Assembly (NCBI GenBank): GCA_009835395.1
Contig: VXXM01000023.1
Location: forward strand, 1-61,589
DNA: 61,589 bases
Direction: 5' to 3'
Source: Acidimicrobiia bacterium
GTDB taxonomy: Bacteria; Actinomycetota; Acidimicrobiia; Acidimicrobiales; CATQHL01
The notes below the pieces were generated by a model. It was not told the DNA's origin. It searched no databases and saw only the letters and a list, made by a program, of their open reading frames with translations. A program made the position numbers and the translations under genes. The stretch's first letter is position 1. Each line of letters begins with the position of its first letter. Below are positions 41,251-49,321 of the stretch, one piece after another.

Positions 41251-41287
41251 CGTGTCGGGGCGCACGCCGGGCGCGCGCCCCGACACG
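41251..41287 (-). terminator. 13-bp hairpin between the binding-protein and permease genes
   Basis: Arms CGTGTCGGGGCGC (41251-41263) and GCGCCCCGACACG (41275-41287) are exact complements with an 11-nt loop. It has no U-tract and lies inside the operon, so it probably acts as a partial terminator or RNA-stability element that raises the level of binding protein relative to permease and ATPase. Confidence 0.6.
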
Positions 41288-41304
41288 GTTGACCGTGCGG
41301 CGTT

Positions 41305-42471
41305 CTAACCGGCGTAGCCGGCCTCGAACAGCGCCTCGACCTCGTTGACGTTGTCAGCGGTGACCATCAGCGTGCCCGGGTCGATGACCGGCGGATCGAT
41401 GAAGCCGAACTTCACCTTGATGTACGCCGAGATCACGCCGTAGAAGGTCTGCAGGAACGGCTGCTGGGTGAGGCTCAACTGGACGTTGCCGTCCTTGACG
41501 CCTTCGATGACCGTCTGATCCAGGTTCCACATGACCAGCGGGACGTCCGAGCCGGCGTCGGCCTTGGCCTGCGCGGCGGGCGTGCCCGATGTGGTGTCCC
41601 ACGTGACGATGCCCTGGGTGCCGGGGTTGGCGGCCAGATACGTCTTGATGACCTCGAAGTTCGGGGCCGGATCCAGGCCCGGCAGCGCAACGATGTCGAG
41701 GTCGCTCTCGCTCCAGCCTGCGTCGGTGAAGACCGCCACGTAGGCATTCTCGATCTCGAGGTGCTCCGGCGAGTCTGGCAGCGAGTTGAACAGCACGAGC
41801 TGGTCGCCGGGGCTCACGTGCTCGAGATACAACTCGGCGCTGCGGCGGGCCGCGGCGGCCTTGTCGAGCCCGACCGGGGTTCCGGAGAGCCGGCGGACGC
41901 GAGGATCGGCGGAGTCCTTGCCCACGTAGTTGTTGTAGAATTGCACCTCGATGCCCTTGTCAAGGGCATCGATGACCGCTTCCTCGTACTCGGCCGTGCG
42001 GTAGTCCACCAGGATGGCGTCCGGCTCGGCCGCAACGGCCGTCACGATGAACTCGTTGACGTTCGCCAGACTGAAGTCCTCCGGCGCGATGTAGGTGACG
42101 TTGGCGTCGGCGAGGGCTTCGCCGGCTGCCAGCGAGCCGTTCTGGATGAGGTCCCAGAACGGGTTGTTCAGCACCGATCCCACGACCCAGATCTCGATGG
42201 CGTCGCCATCGGCCTGCGTGAGATCGACTTCCTCCTCCGCTGGCTCGGCGGCGGGCGCCGGCTCGGGCGCCGCGGCGGGCGCCTCGTCGGCGGGTTCGGG
42301 CGCCGCTGGAGCCGCCTCGGGTGCGGGTGCAGGCTCGGGCGGCGCGGCCGGTGCGGCGCCGTCGTCGCCGTCGCCGCAGGACACTGCGAGCAGTGCGAAT
42401 ACGGCGAGCAGGGCGGCCAGGAGGCTGAGCCCTCCTCTGCGCCGCGAAGTAAGTCTGGTCGTGTGACCCAT
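41305..42471 (-). CDS. Sugar-type ABC transporter substrate-binding lipoprotein
   Basis: A 388-residue exported binding protein. The signal peptide ends in a lipobox ('ALLAVFALLAVSCGDGD'), so it is predicted to be anchored to the outer face of the membrane. Residues about 35-80 form a Pro/Ala/Glu linker. The mature fold ('IWVVGSVLNNPFWDLIQNGS', 'VDYRTAEYEEAVIDALDKG', 'GIVTWDTTSG') is that of periplasmic-binding-protein type 1 (RbsB/FrcB-like). The start ATG is preceded by AGGAGGGG. The ligand could be a sugar, polyol or similar. Confidence 0.88.
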   Translation of the reverse strand: MGHTTRLTSRRRGGLSLLAALLAVFALLAVSCGDGDDGAAPAAPPEPAPAPEAAPAAPEPADEAPAAAPEPAPAAEPAEEEVDLTQADGDAIEIWVVGSVLNNPFWDLIQNGSLAAGEALADANVTYIAPEDFSLANVNEFIVTAVAAEPDAILVDYRTAEYEEAVIDALDKGIEVQFYNNYVGKDSADPRVRRLSGTPVGLDKAAAARRSAELYLEHVSPGDQLVLFNSLPDSPEHLEIENAYVAVFTDAGWSESDLDIVALPGLDPAPNFEVIKTYLAANPGTQGIVTWDTTSGTPAAQAKADAGSDVPLVMWNLDQTVIEGVKDGNVQLSLTQQPFLQTFYGVISAYIKVKFGFIDPPVIDPGTLMVTADNVNEVEALFEAGYAG

Positions 42472-42597
42472 CAGGTGTTCCCCTCCTGTTGATGGCTCCA
42501 CCCGGTCATCCGGCGATGCCGTGGTGTTGCCAAGTGATGTTGACGCAGGTTGCGCGCGATCCGCAGTGCGGAATGACAGATCCCCCTGAGCATCGTT

Positions 42598-43827
42598 GTG
42601 CTGCCCGCGGCTGCGGAGTCTAATTTGCGTCCTGTGGTTGTCAATCGGCCGTCGCCGGCACCCGATCCCGTTGGCTACGACCCACTCGCGCCGCATGTGC
42701 AGGAGGATCCGTACCCCTACTACCACCGCCTGCTGGCCGATCATCCCCTCTACTACAGCCCGGCACGGGATGTCTGGGCCCTCTGCCGTTACAGCGACCT
42801 GCGCCCGGCGCTGAAGGACTGGCAGACGTTCTCCAGCGCTGAGGGCGTCAACATCGAGCCCGGGTTCAGCGAGACGATCGGTCCGGAGATCCTGAACATG
42901 GATCCGCCCCGCCACGACCAGCTCCGCCGGCTCGTGAGCCACCACTTCTCCAACAACACGGTGGGCGCCTACGAGCCGCTGGTGCGGGCATTCGCGCACG
43001 AACTCATCGACGGGTTGTGTGCCGACGGCGGCGGGGACTTCGCCGGCGACTTCTCCCAGCGCCTCCCGGTGCTGGTGATCTGCCGGTTGATGGGCATCCC
43101 GCTGTCCGACGAGGCGACTGTCCGGCAGCTAGCCCACGACATGCTGCTGGCACTGTCGGGCACGGAGGAGTTCAATGACGTCTCCACTGCGGCGGCCGAC
43201 GAGCTGCGGCGCTACATGAGCGAACTCGTGGCCGACCGTCGTCGCTCACCGCGCGACGACGTGATCTCGAGCCTCGCTAACGGGGAGATCGACGGGAAGC
43301 CGATCGACGCCGGCGAGATGTTCGCCATGTGCCTGATCATCTACCTGGCGGGCAACACGACGACCAGCTCGCTCGTGTCCAACGGCCTGTACCTGCTGGC
43401 GCAGCACCCCGATCAGCAGGCCCGTTTGGCGGTCACACCTGAGGCCGTCCCCAACGCCGTGGAGGAGTTGCTGCGCTACGAGTCGCCCGTGCAGTGGACG
43501 TCCCGCATCACCACCCGCGACGTCGAGATGCACGGCCGCGTCGTGCCGGCGGGCAGCCGGGTGATGATGCTGCTGGCCGCGGCGCATCGCGACCCGCGGG
43601 TCTTCGAGGATCCCGACGCCTTCGACGTGTTCCGGCGTCCCCGCCGCCATCTCGGCTTCGGTGACGGTGTGCACCGCTGCGTGGGGGCGCCGCTCGCCCG
43701 CCTCGAGGGGCGTGTGGCCCTCGAGGTGATCTTCGAGCGGGTGCCGAACTTCCGCCTGGCCGGCGAGGTGGAGCGGCTCCACATCTCCACCGAGCGTGGC
43801 CTGGCCCGCCTGCCGCTGGCGGTGTGA
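42598..43827 (+). CDS. Cytochrome P450
   Basis: A 409-residue soluble class I P450. Haem signature 'FGDGVHRCVGAPLARLE' (Cys361 binds iron), I-helix 'LIIYLAGNTTTSSLVSNG' with the AGxxT oxygen-activation motif, and ExxR in 'VEELLRYESPVQW'. It would use the [3Fe-4S]-type ferredoxins and the reductase found nearby. No good ribosome site precedes GTG at 42598, and GTG at 42634 (MVVNRP...) is a possible later start. It is divergent from the ABC binding-protein gene and followed by the E2 core gene. The substrate is unknown. Confidence 0.92.
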   Translation: MLPAAAESNLRPVVVNRPSPAPDPVGYDPLAPHVQEDPYPYYHRLLADHPLYYSPARDVWALCRYSDLRPALKDWQTFSSAEGVNIEPGFSETIGPEILNMDPPRHDQLRRLVSHHFSNNTVGAYEPLVRAFAHELIDGLCADGGGDFAGDFSQRLPVLVICRLMGIPLSDEATVRQLAHDMLLALSGTEEFNDVSTAAADELRRYMSELVADRRRSPRDDVISSLANGEIDGKPIDAGEMFAMCLIIYLAGNTTTSSLVSNGLYLLAQHPDQQARLAVTPEAVPNAVEELLRYESPVQWTSRITTRDVEMHGRVVPAGSRVMMLLAAAHRDPRVFEDPDAFDVFRRPRRHLGFGDGVHRCVGAPLARLEGRVALEVIFERVPNFRLAGEVERLHISTERGLARLPLAV

Positions 43828-43876
43828 GGACAGTGGCCGCGCAACCCGTGCCCACCGCCGATCCCGGAGGTCCCGC

Positions 43877-44647
43877 ATGAACACCCCCGACGCCTCCGAA
43901 CCGGGCGGCAGCGCCAAGGTGGGTCTCAGCCGCCTGCGCAAACGCATCGCCCAGAACGTCTCCGAGTCCCGCCGCACCGCGGCGCACGTCTGGACCTCGG
44001 TCGAGGTGGACTACGAGGCGCTGGAGCAGGTCAGGCGCCGGCACCGGAGTGGGTTCCGTGAGCGCGAGGGCTTCTCCCTCACCTACCTGCCGTTCATCGC
44101 CACGGCCACCATTGACGCGCTGGCCGCCTTCGGTGAGGTCAACAGCTCCGTGGACTTCGCCGACGGATCCCAGACCATGCACGAAGACGTGAACCTCGGC
44201 ATCGCGGTCGACCTCGACAGAGCGGGCCTCATCGTGGTCGTGATCCACAAGGCCGATGACCTGAGCCTGGTCGAGCTGGCCCGGGCGATCCACGACCTGG
44301 CCGGTCGGGCCCGTGCGGGTGATATCCGGCCCGCCGACGTGAGCGGGTCGACCTTCACGATCACCAACCCGGGCTCGTTCGGCTCGTTCATGTCGGCTCC
44401 CATCATCAACGTGCCGAACGTGGCCATCCTGGCGACCGACGGCGTGGCGAAGCGACCCACCGTCGTCACCGGCGCCGACGGCGGCGACAGCGTGGCAGTG
44501 CATCACATCGGGCATCTGGGCCTGTCGTGGGACCACCGGGCGTTCGACGGCTCCAGCGCCGCCCTGTTCCTGGGGCGCATCCGGGACAGCATCCAGACCT
44601 GGGACTGGGAGGAACACTTCGCCGGCGAGAGCGGGACGGAGGGCTGA
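43877..44647 (+). CDS. Dihydrolipoamide acyltransferase (E2) catalytic core without lipoyl domain
   Basis: A 256-residue protein equal to the catalytic domain of 2-oxoacid dehydrogenase E2. It begins 'GLSRLRKRIAQNVSESRRTA' and holds the catalytic 'LSWDHRAFDGSSAALFL' with His220 and Asp224. The N-terminal lipoyl domain and the peripheral-subunit-binding domain normal for E2 are absent. A separate lipoyl domain is encoded at 51.3 kb after E1 alpha and beta. The ATG follows GGAGG. Its acyl specificity is unknown. It is probably co-transcribed with the following SDR gene. Confidence 0.88.
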   Translation: MNTPDASEPGGSAKVGLSRLRKRIAQNVSESRRTAAHVWTSVEVDYEALEQVRRRHRSGFREREGFSLTYLPFIATATIDALAAFGEVNSSVDFADGSQTMHEDVNLGIAVDLDRAGLIVVVIHKADDLSLVELARAIHDLAGRARAGDIRPADVSGSTFTITNPGSFGSFMSAPIINVPNVAILATDGVAKRPTVVTGADGGDSVAVHHIGHLGLSWDHRAFDGSSAALFLGRIRDSIQTWDWEEHFAGESGTEG

Positions 44648-44650
44648 TCC

Positions 44651-45466
44651 CTGCGGTTCGCAGGCAAGGTCGCAGCCGTCACCGGGGCGGCCCGCGGGCT
44701 CGGCGAGACGATCGCCCGCCGACTCGCCTCCGAGGGGGCGAGCGTCGTGATCGCGGACATCGACGGCGCCGGTGCCGCCGCCGTGGCCGCCTCCATCGAG
44801 GCGGGCGGGGGCAGGGCTCTGGCGTTCGAGATGGACGTCACCGAAGCCGCAGACGCCCGTGACATGGTTGCTGCGGCGGCTGAGGCGTTCGGATCGCTCG
44901 ACATCCTCGTCAACAACGCCGCGGTCTTCGGGGCAACGAGCCATGTCCTGGAGATCGAGGGCGACGCCTGGGACCGCACGATGCAGGTCAACCTGAAGGG
45001 TCCGTTCCTGTGCTCGCAGGCCGCCATCGGTGTGATGCGCGAGCAACCGACCGGCGGGAGCATCGTCTTCGTGTCGTCACTCTCGGGCGTCGTGGCGAAC
45101 GAGAACCAGGCCGACTACAACGCCTCCAAGCACGGAGTGATCGGCCTGGCGCGTTGCATCGCCCAGGACTGCCGGGAGTGGGGGATCCGCTCGAACGTCG
45201 TGGCGCCGACGGGCATGTCGGGCACGGCAATGATGGCCGCCAACGATCCGGTCAATGTGGCGCCCTACGCCGCGCAGACCGCCTTCGCCCGCCTGGCGAC
45301 CACCGACGAGGTGGCGAGCGCAGTCCTGTTCCTGGCCGGCGAGGAGGCGTCGTTCATCACCGGGACCGTGCTGATGGTCGACGGCGGGGTACACGCCATG
45401 CAGCCCTCGGCCCGCCAGTTGAGCGAAGGCGCCGAGCGCTTCATCTCGAGCCAGAACCCGACCTGA
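44651..45466 (+). CDS. SDR oxidoreductase, apparent CTG start
   Basis: A 271-residue SDR. The cofactor site 'VTGAARGLGETIARRLA' begins within ten residues of the only plausible start, CTG at 44651. The frame is closed by the E2 stop codon just upstream and contains no ATG, GTG or TTG before that motif. GGACGGAGGG ends 7 nt before the CTG. Catalytic 'YNASKHGVIGL' and the C-terminal 'FITGTVLMVDGGVH' are standard. It follows the E2 core gene by 3 nt and so is coupled to it. Confidence 0.85.
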   Translation: MRFAGKVAAVTGAARGLGETIARRLASEGASVVIADIDGAGAAAVAASIEAGGGRALAFEMDVTEAADARDMVAAAAEAFGSLDILVNNAAVFGATSHVLEIEGDAWDRTMQVNLKGPFLCSQAAIGVMREQPTGGSIVFVSSLSGVVANENQADYNASKHGVIGLARCIAQDCREWGIRSNVVAPTGMSGTAMMAANDPVNVAPYAAQTAFARLATTDEVASAVLFLAGEEASFITGTVLMVDGGVHAMQPSARQLSEGAERFISSQNPT

Positions 45467-45490
45467 CGCCGCAAGGGCCTCGCGCTCCGG

Positions 45491-46801
45491 TCAGGGGGCG
45501 AACTCGAAGACGATGTTGTTCTTGCTCGCCTCGATGTCGTCGGCGTCGAGGTGGAGGATCACCGTGACCTTCTGGGAGCCGCAGTCACCGAAGCCGTCAC
45601 AGCTGATCGAACCGATGATGCCGCCGTAGTCGCGTACCGAGTAGAGGTGCTCGCGCACGCCGGCCCGGTCGATCACCAGCGTTCCGTCGTCCAGCCGCGA
45701 CGAGGCCTTGATGGCTTCGAGCAGCAGCGTTGTGGCGTCGTAGGAGTGGCCCCAGTACGGACCCGAGGGCGGCTCGCCGTAGGTCTCCTCGAAGATGGTG
45801 AGCAGGTCGGCTGCGTTCCTGCCCGTGCTCTCGTTGGCGCTGCCGCCGAAGCGCAGGTCGGGGCCGGAGAAGTAGATGCCCTCGGACTGCGGCAGCGACA
45901 TGAAGCCGTCGACCAGCAGCGCCGCGTCCGTGAGCAGCACGATGTCCTCGAGGCCCGCCACGGAGTGCACCTGCTCGGCGAGGAAGTCCCCGGCAGGCTG
46001 GAATATCGGGAAGAACAGCGCCTCGGGGCCCCCGGTGGCGACCTCGGTGAGCACCGGGAGCATGTCGGAGTCCTCCTTGTTGACGGCGGTGAAGATCGTG
46101 ACGGTGCCGCCGAGGATCTCGAAGCTGTCGGCGAAGGCCTGGGCGATGGACTGGCTGTAGGGGTCCCCGTCGTGGAGCGCCGCAGCGGTGTCGAGCCCGA
46201 GTTCGTCGTGCACGAAGCGGGCCATCGCCTCGCCCACGACCAACCCGTTGTTGGAGGTTCGGTAGTAGCCCACGTTGTAGTTCACCCCGGGATTGCCCTC
46301 CAGATCCGATGTGAGCAATGGCGAGGTGTTGGACGGCGCGATCATCGCCAACCCGGCGCCGGTGATGAGCGGTGCCGCGGCAGTCGCCGCAACCGAACAG
46401 GACGTACCGATCACGCCGACGACGTCGCTGTCGGCGACGATCGTCTGGGCCGCCGCCTGCCCGCCGTCGCTGGAGCAGAACTCGTCGAGGCCCGCCCCGA
46501 GTTCCACGTCGAAGCCGTGGATCGGCCCGAAGTCGCCGATGGCCAGTTCCACACCGCGCTGGTTGGCGAGACCGAGCCAGGCGACGTCGCCCGTGATGGC
46601 GTTGAGCGAGCGGATCTGGATGGCATCGCCCTCGGCCACCTCCACGATCCCCAGCGAGCCGTCAGCGCGATCGTCCTCCGCGGCGGCCGGGGTCGTGTCG
46701 CCGTCGCCTCCGCAGGCCGCTGCCAGGAGGGCCACCGCCAGCAGCGTGAATCCCATGAGGTGTCGTCGACTCGGGCGTCGCTGGCTGCTCACAGTCGTCA
46801 T
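45491..46801 (-). CDS. Leucine/isoleucine/valine-type ABC substrate-binding lipoprotein
   Basis: A 436-residue exported protein with a lipobox at 'LLAVALLAAACGGDG', predicted to be a membrane-anchored lipoprotein. The mature part ('NAITGDVAWLGLANQRGVEL', 'DVVGVIGTSCSVAATAAAPL', 'MIAPSNTSPLLTSD') is the type 1 periplasmic fold of branched-chain amino acid binding proteins (LivJ-like). No permease or ATPase genes are adjacent. The ATG lies 54 bp from the divergent LLM gene, so the two share a promoter region. Ligands in this family include amino acids, amides and aromatic acids. Confidence 0.88.
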   Translation of the reverse strand: MTTVSSQRRPSRRHLMGFTLLAVALLAAACGGDGDTTPAAAEDDRADGSLGIVEVAEGDAIQIRSLNAITGDVAWLGLANQRGVELAIGDFGPIHGFDVELGAGLDEFCSSDGGQAAAQTIVADSDVVGVIGTSCSVAATAAAPLITGAGLAMIAPSNTSPLLTSDLEGNPGVNYNVGYYRTSNNGLVVGEAMARFVHDELGLDTAAALHDGDPYSQSIAQAFADSFEILGGTVTIFTAVNKEDSDMLPVLTEVATGGPEALFFPIFQPAGDFLAEQVHSVAGLEDIVLLTDAALLVDGFMSLPQSEGIYFSGPDLRFGGSANESTGRNAADLLTIFEETYGEPPSGPYWGHSYDATTLLLEAIKASSRLDDGTLVIDRAGVREHLYSVRDYGGIIGSISCDGFGDCGSQKVTVILHLDADDIEASKNNIVFEFAP

Positions 46802-46855
46802 TGTCGCAGAAGTTCGTGCAAACGACAGCAATATGGCACCTATAGGGTGAGAGTT

Positions 46856-47968
46856 GTGCCACGGCGCTCCATAGCGAACCGCGAGGCGTTGCCGGCAGCT
46901 GTGGCGGCCGGCCCGCCGCTGAAGCTCGGCATCTGCCTCTGGAACCAGGGGCTGGAGTGGTCCGACGTCCTGGAGACTGCCCGCCTCGTCGAGGACCTCG
47001 GCTACGACCACCTGTGGATCTGGGATCACCTGCTGTCGATCTACGGCGAGGCGGACCAGCCGGTCTTCGAGGCCTGGTGCATCCTCGCTGCGCTTGGGGC
47101 CTCCACCGAGCGGCTACAACTCGGACCGCTCGTGACCGCCAACACGTTCCGCTCGCCGGCGCTGCTGGCGAAGATCGTCACCACGGTGGATCACATCAGC
47201 GGCGGTCGCGCCATCCTGGGCATCGGCGGCGGCTGGTTCCGCCAGGAGCATCGAGCGCATGCGATCGACTTCGGGAGCGGGTTCGGTGAGCGCCTCGACC
47301 GGCTCGACGAGGCCGTCGGGCTGATCCGGTCGCTGCTCGCCGGCGAGGAGGTCAGCTCTGACGGGCCGTACTACCCCGTGCACGGACTCCGCCACGTGCC
47401 GCGTCCGGTTCGGGGGAGCGTCCCCGTGCTCGTAGGGGGCCGCGGGAAGCGAAAGACGCTGCGCACAGCGGCGCGCTACGCCGACATCTGGAACGCCTAC
47501 GGGACCCCTGCCGAACTGATCGAGCACGACGAGGTACTGCGCCGCCACTGCGCCGACGTCGGGCGCGACCACACCGAGATCGAGCGTTCGGTGCAGGCCA
47601 AGGTCGTCGTACGCGACAGTCTCGAGGCCGCCGAGGCCGCGTTCGACCGGATGCTGGCGACCAACAAGAGTGTCTGGGGCGGGTTCGGCCGCACGGGCGA
47701 GCCCGACAGGACGAACCGCCGGGTCTTCCCCGACCCGGACTCATCGATCTGGCTGGGCACCCCCGATGATCTCGCCGCGCTGATCACGGACTATCGGGCG
47801 GCCGGCTTCGGCACGGTCATTGCCGAGATCGCCGCCCCGTACGACCGTGAGACCATCGAGCGGCTGGTGGGGGAGGTGGCACTGCTGGTGGACGGTGAGC
47901 GATGGAGTTCGACGGGGCGGACGGGCGCCGACGACCGATCGCGCCACGACGAGGGAGGGGCACGTTGA
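46856..47968 (+). CDS. LLM-class (luciferase-like, F420-type) oxidoreductase
   Basis: A 370-residue TIM-barrel flavin or F420 enzyme. 'LVEDLGYDHLWIWDHLLSIY', 'ISGGRAILGIGGGWFRQEH' and 'VPVLVGGRGKRKTLRTAARY' are the core LLM motifs. Most actinobacterial members of this type use F420, but FMN cannot be excluded. It starts at GTG with a very short leader (TATAGG lies 10 nt upstream). Its last bases overlap the TTG of the following SDR gene. Probably part of a degradation pathway. Confidence 0.87.
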   Translation: MPRRSIANREALPAAVAAGPPLKLGICLWNQGLEWSDVLETARLVEDLGYDHLWIWDHLLSIYGEADQPVFEAWCILAALGASTERLQLGPLVTANTFRSPALLAKIVTTVDHISGGRAILGIGGGWFRQEHRAHAIDFGSGFGERLDRLDEAVGLIRSLLAGEEVSSDGPYYPVHGLRHVPRPVRGSVPVLVGGRGKRKTLRTAARYADIWNAYGTPAELIEHDEVLRRHCADVGRDHTEIERSVQAKVVVRDSLEAAEAAFDRMLATNKSVWGGFGRTGEPDRTNRRVFPDPDSSIWLGTPDDLAALITDYRAAGFGTVIAEIAAPYDRETIERLVGEVALLVDGERWSSTGRTGADDRSRHDEGGAR

Positions 47969-48711
47969 GACGGCTGGAGGGCAAGAGGGCCATCGTGACC
48001 GGCGCGGGCCGGGGCTTCGGGGCCGAGATCGCCGAACTGTTCGCCCGGCAGGGCGCCCGGGTGGTCGCCTCCGACGTGGACGGCGCATCCGCCGACGCCA
48101 CGGCGCGGCGCATCGTCGAGTCGGGCGGCGAGGCGCTGGGGGTGCAGGCGGACGTCACCTCCGCCGCCGACGCCGAGCGCCTGACGGATGCCGCCGTCAA
48201 GCGGTTCGGCGGCCTGGACGTGCTGGTGAACAACGCCGGCATCGCCAGCGCCGGCACCGTCTGCGAGGTGTCCGAGGAGGAGTGGGAGCGTGTCATGGCG
48301 ATCAACGTCAAGGGGACCTACCTGTGCTCGCGCTACGCCATGGACCGGATGGTCCGCTCGGGAGGCGGCTCGATCGTCTGCATCGCCTCGGCCTCGGGCG
48401 TCATCGGCCAGCAGGGACAGGTGGCCTACAACGTCTCCAAGCACGCGGTGATCGGTCTGGTGCGCTGCATGGCGCTCGACCACGCCGCCGAGGGCATCCG
48501 CGTCAATGCCGTGTGCCCCGGGACAATGCGAACACCGATGCTGGATGCCCTGAGCGCCGAGCAGCTGGCGGCGCTGGAGGCGATGCACCCGCTGGGCCGG
48601 ATCGGCGACCCGGCGGAGGTCGCCCAGGCGGTGCTGCACCTCGCCGCCGACGAGTCCTCGTTCACCACCGGCGCCGTGTTCCTCGTGGACGGCGGTCTGA
48701 CGGCCCAGTAG
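47965..48711 (+). CDS. SDR oxidoreductase (FabG-like)
   Basis: A 248-residue classical SDR: 'IVTGAGRGFGAEIAELFARQ', 'VNNAGIASAG', catalytic 'YNVSKHAVIGL' and C-terminal 'FTTGAVFLVDGGLTAQ'. TTG at 47965 overlaps the TGA of the LLM gene and has GAGGGAGGGG just upstream. A longer frame starting at 47902 would overlap the LLM gene without reason. A terminator-like hairpin follows. Confidence 0.86.
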   Translation: MRRLEGKRAIVTGAGRGFGAEIAELFARQGARVVASDVDGASADATARRIVESGGEALGVQADVTSAADAERLTDAAVKRFGGLDVLVNNAGIASAGTVCEVSEEEWERVMAINVKGTYLCSRYAMDRMVRSGGGSIVCIASASGVIGQQGQVAYNVSKHAVIGLVRCMALDHAAEGIRVNAVCPGTMRTPMLDALSAEQLAALEAMHPLGRIGDPAEVAQAVLHLAADESSFTTGAVFLVDGGLTAQ

Positions 48712-48713
48712 CA

Positions 48714-48745
48714 GCCCCCCTCCCGCTTGCGCAGGTAAGGGGGGC
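48714..48745 (+). terminator. Terminator-like hairpin after the SDR gene
   Basis: GCCCCCCT and AGGGGGGC form an exact 8-bp stem around a 16-nt loop, 2 nt past the stop codon, followed by CATTAT. It separates the LLM/SDR unit from the VOC/E1 unit. Confidence 0.5.
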
Positions 48746-48832
48746 CATTATGCTCGCGCCAGGGAGGGGGGCAGCGCCTCGGGCCGCCGGGCGCGACGTT
48801 GCCACCGGCACGATCACAAGGAGTGTGTGCGC

Positions 48833-49282
48833 ATGAAGGTCAAGACGTTCGACCACATGGCGGTCACGGTCAGCGACACCGAGCGGGCGCTGGAGTTCTA
48901 CGTCGGCAAGCTGGGGCTGCGCCTGGCGGAGAACCACCAGCTCGAGGGCGACAAGGTGGACGAGGCCAACGGGTTGAAGGGCGCCCGTGCTCAGTCCACC
49001 CGGCTGCTGGCACCTGAGAGCCCCGACGTCCTGATCGACCTGCTGGAGTACTACGAGCCCGAGGGGCAGACACACATAACCCCCATGGGTTCGGTGGGAT
49101 CCTGCCACTTCGCCCTCGTCGTGGACGACCTGCCCGGCGCGGTGGAAGAGCTGAAGGCAAAGGGTGTGCCGTTCATCTCCGGGCCCGTCAACTTCGAGCT
49201 GACCGAGGGCTCGGTCAGCGTGTGCTTCTGCACGGACCCCGACGGGAACTACGTCGAACTCATGGAGGAGTACGAGCACTAG
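48833..49282 (+). CDS. VOC/glyoxalase-fold protein
   Basis: A 149-residue vicinal-oxygen-chelate protein with 'FDHMAVTVSDTERALEFYV' and the C-terminal metal-site motif 'CTDPDGNYVELMEEYEH'. His in 'FDHM', His in 'SCHFALVV' and the late Glu ('VELME') are likely metal ligands. AAGGAG precedes ATG at 48833 with 9-nt spacing. It leads the E1 alpha/E1 beta/lipoyl gene run and may act in the same catabolic pathway, for instance as an epimerase, lyase or dioxygenase. Confidence 0.85.
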   Translation: MKVKTFDHMAVTVSDTERALEFYVGKLGLRLAENHQLEGDKVDEANGLKGARAQSTRLLAPESPDVLIDLLEYYEPEGQTHITPMGSVGSCHFALVVDDLPGAVEELKAKGVPFISGPVNFELTEGSVSVCFCTDPDGNYVELMEEYEH

Positions 49283-49321
49283 CCCGCCGTCGGCGGCCAC
49301 CGTCGTTGGAGGTGGTGTGAC

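Noticed and set aside
45551-46855. Upstream extension of the LLM frame across the LIV-binding protein gene
   Set aside because: Antisense to a clear lipoprotein gene; LLM homology starts only after 46856.
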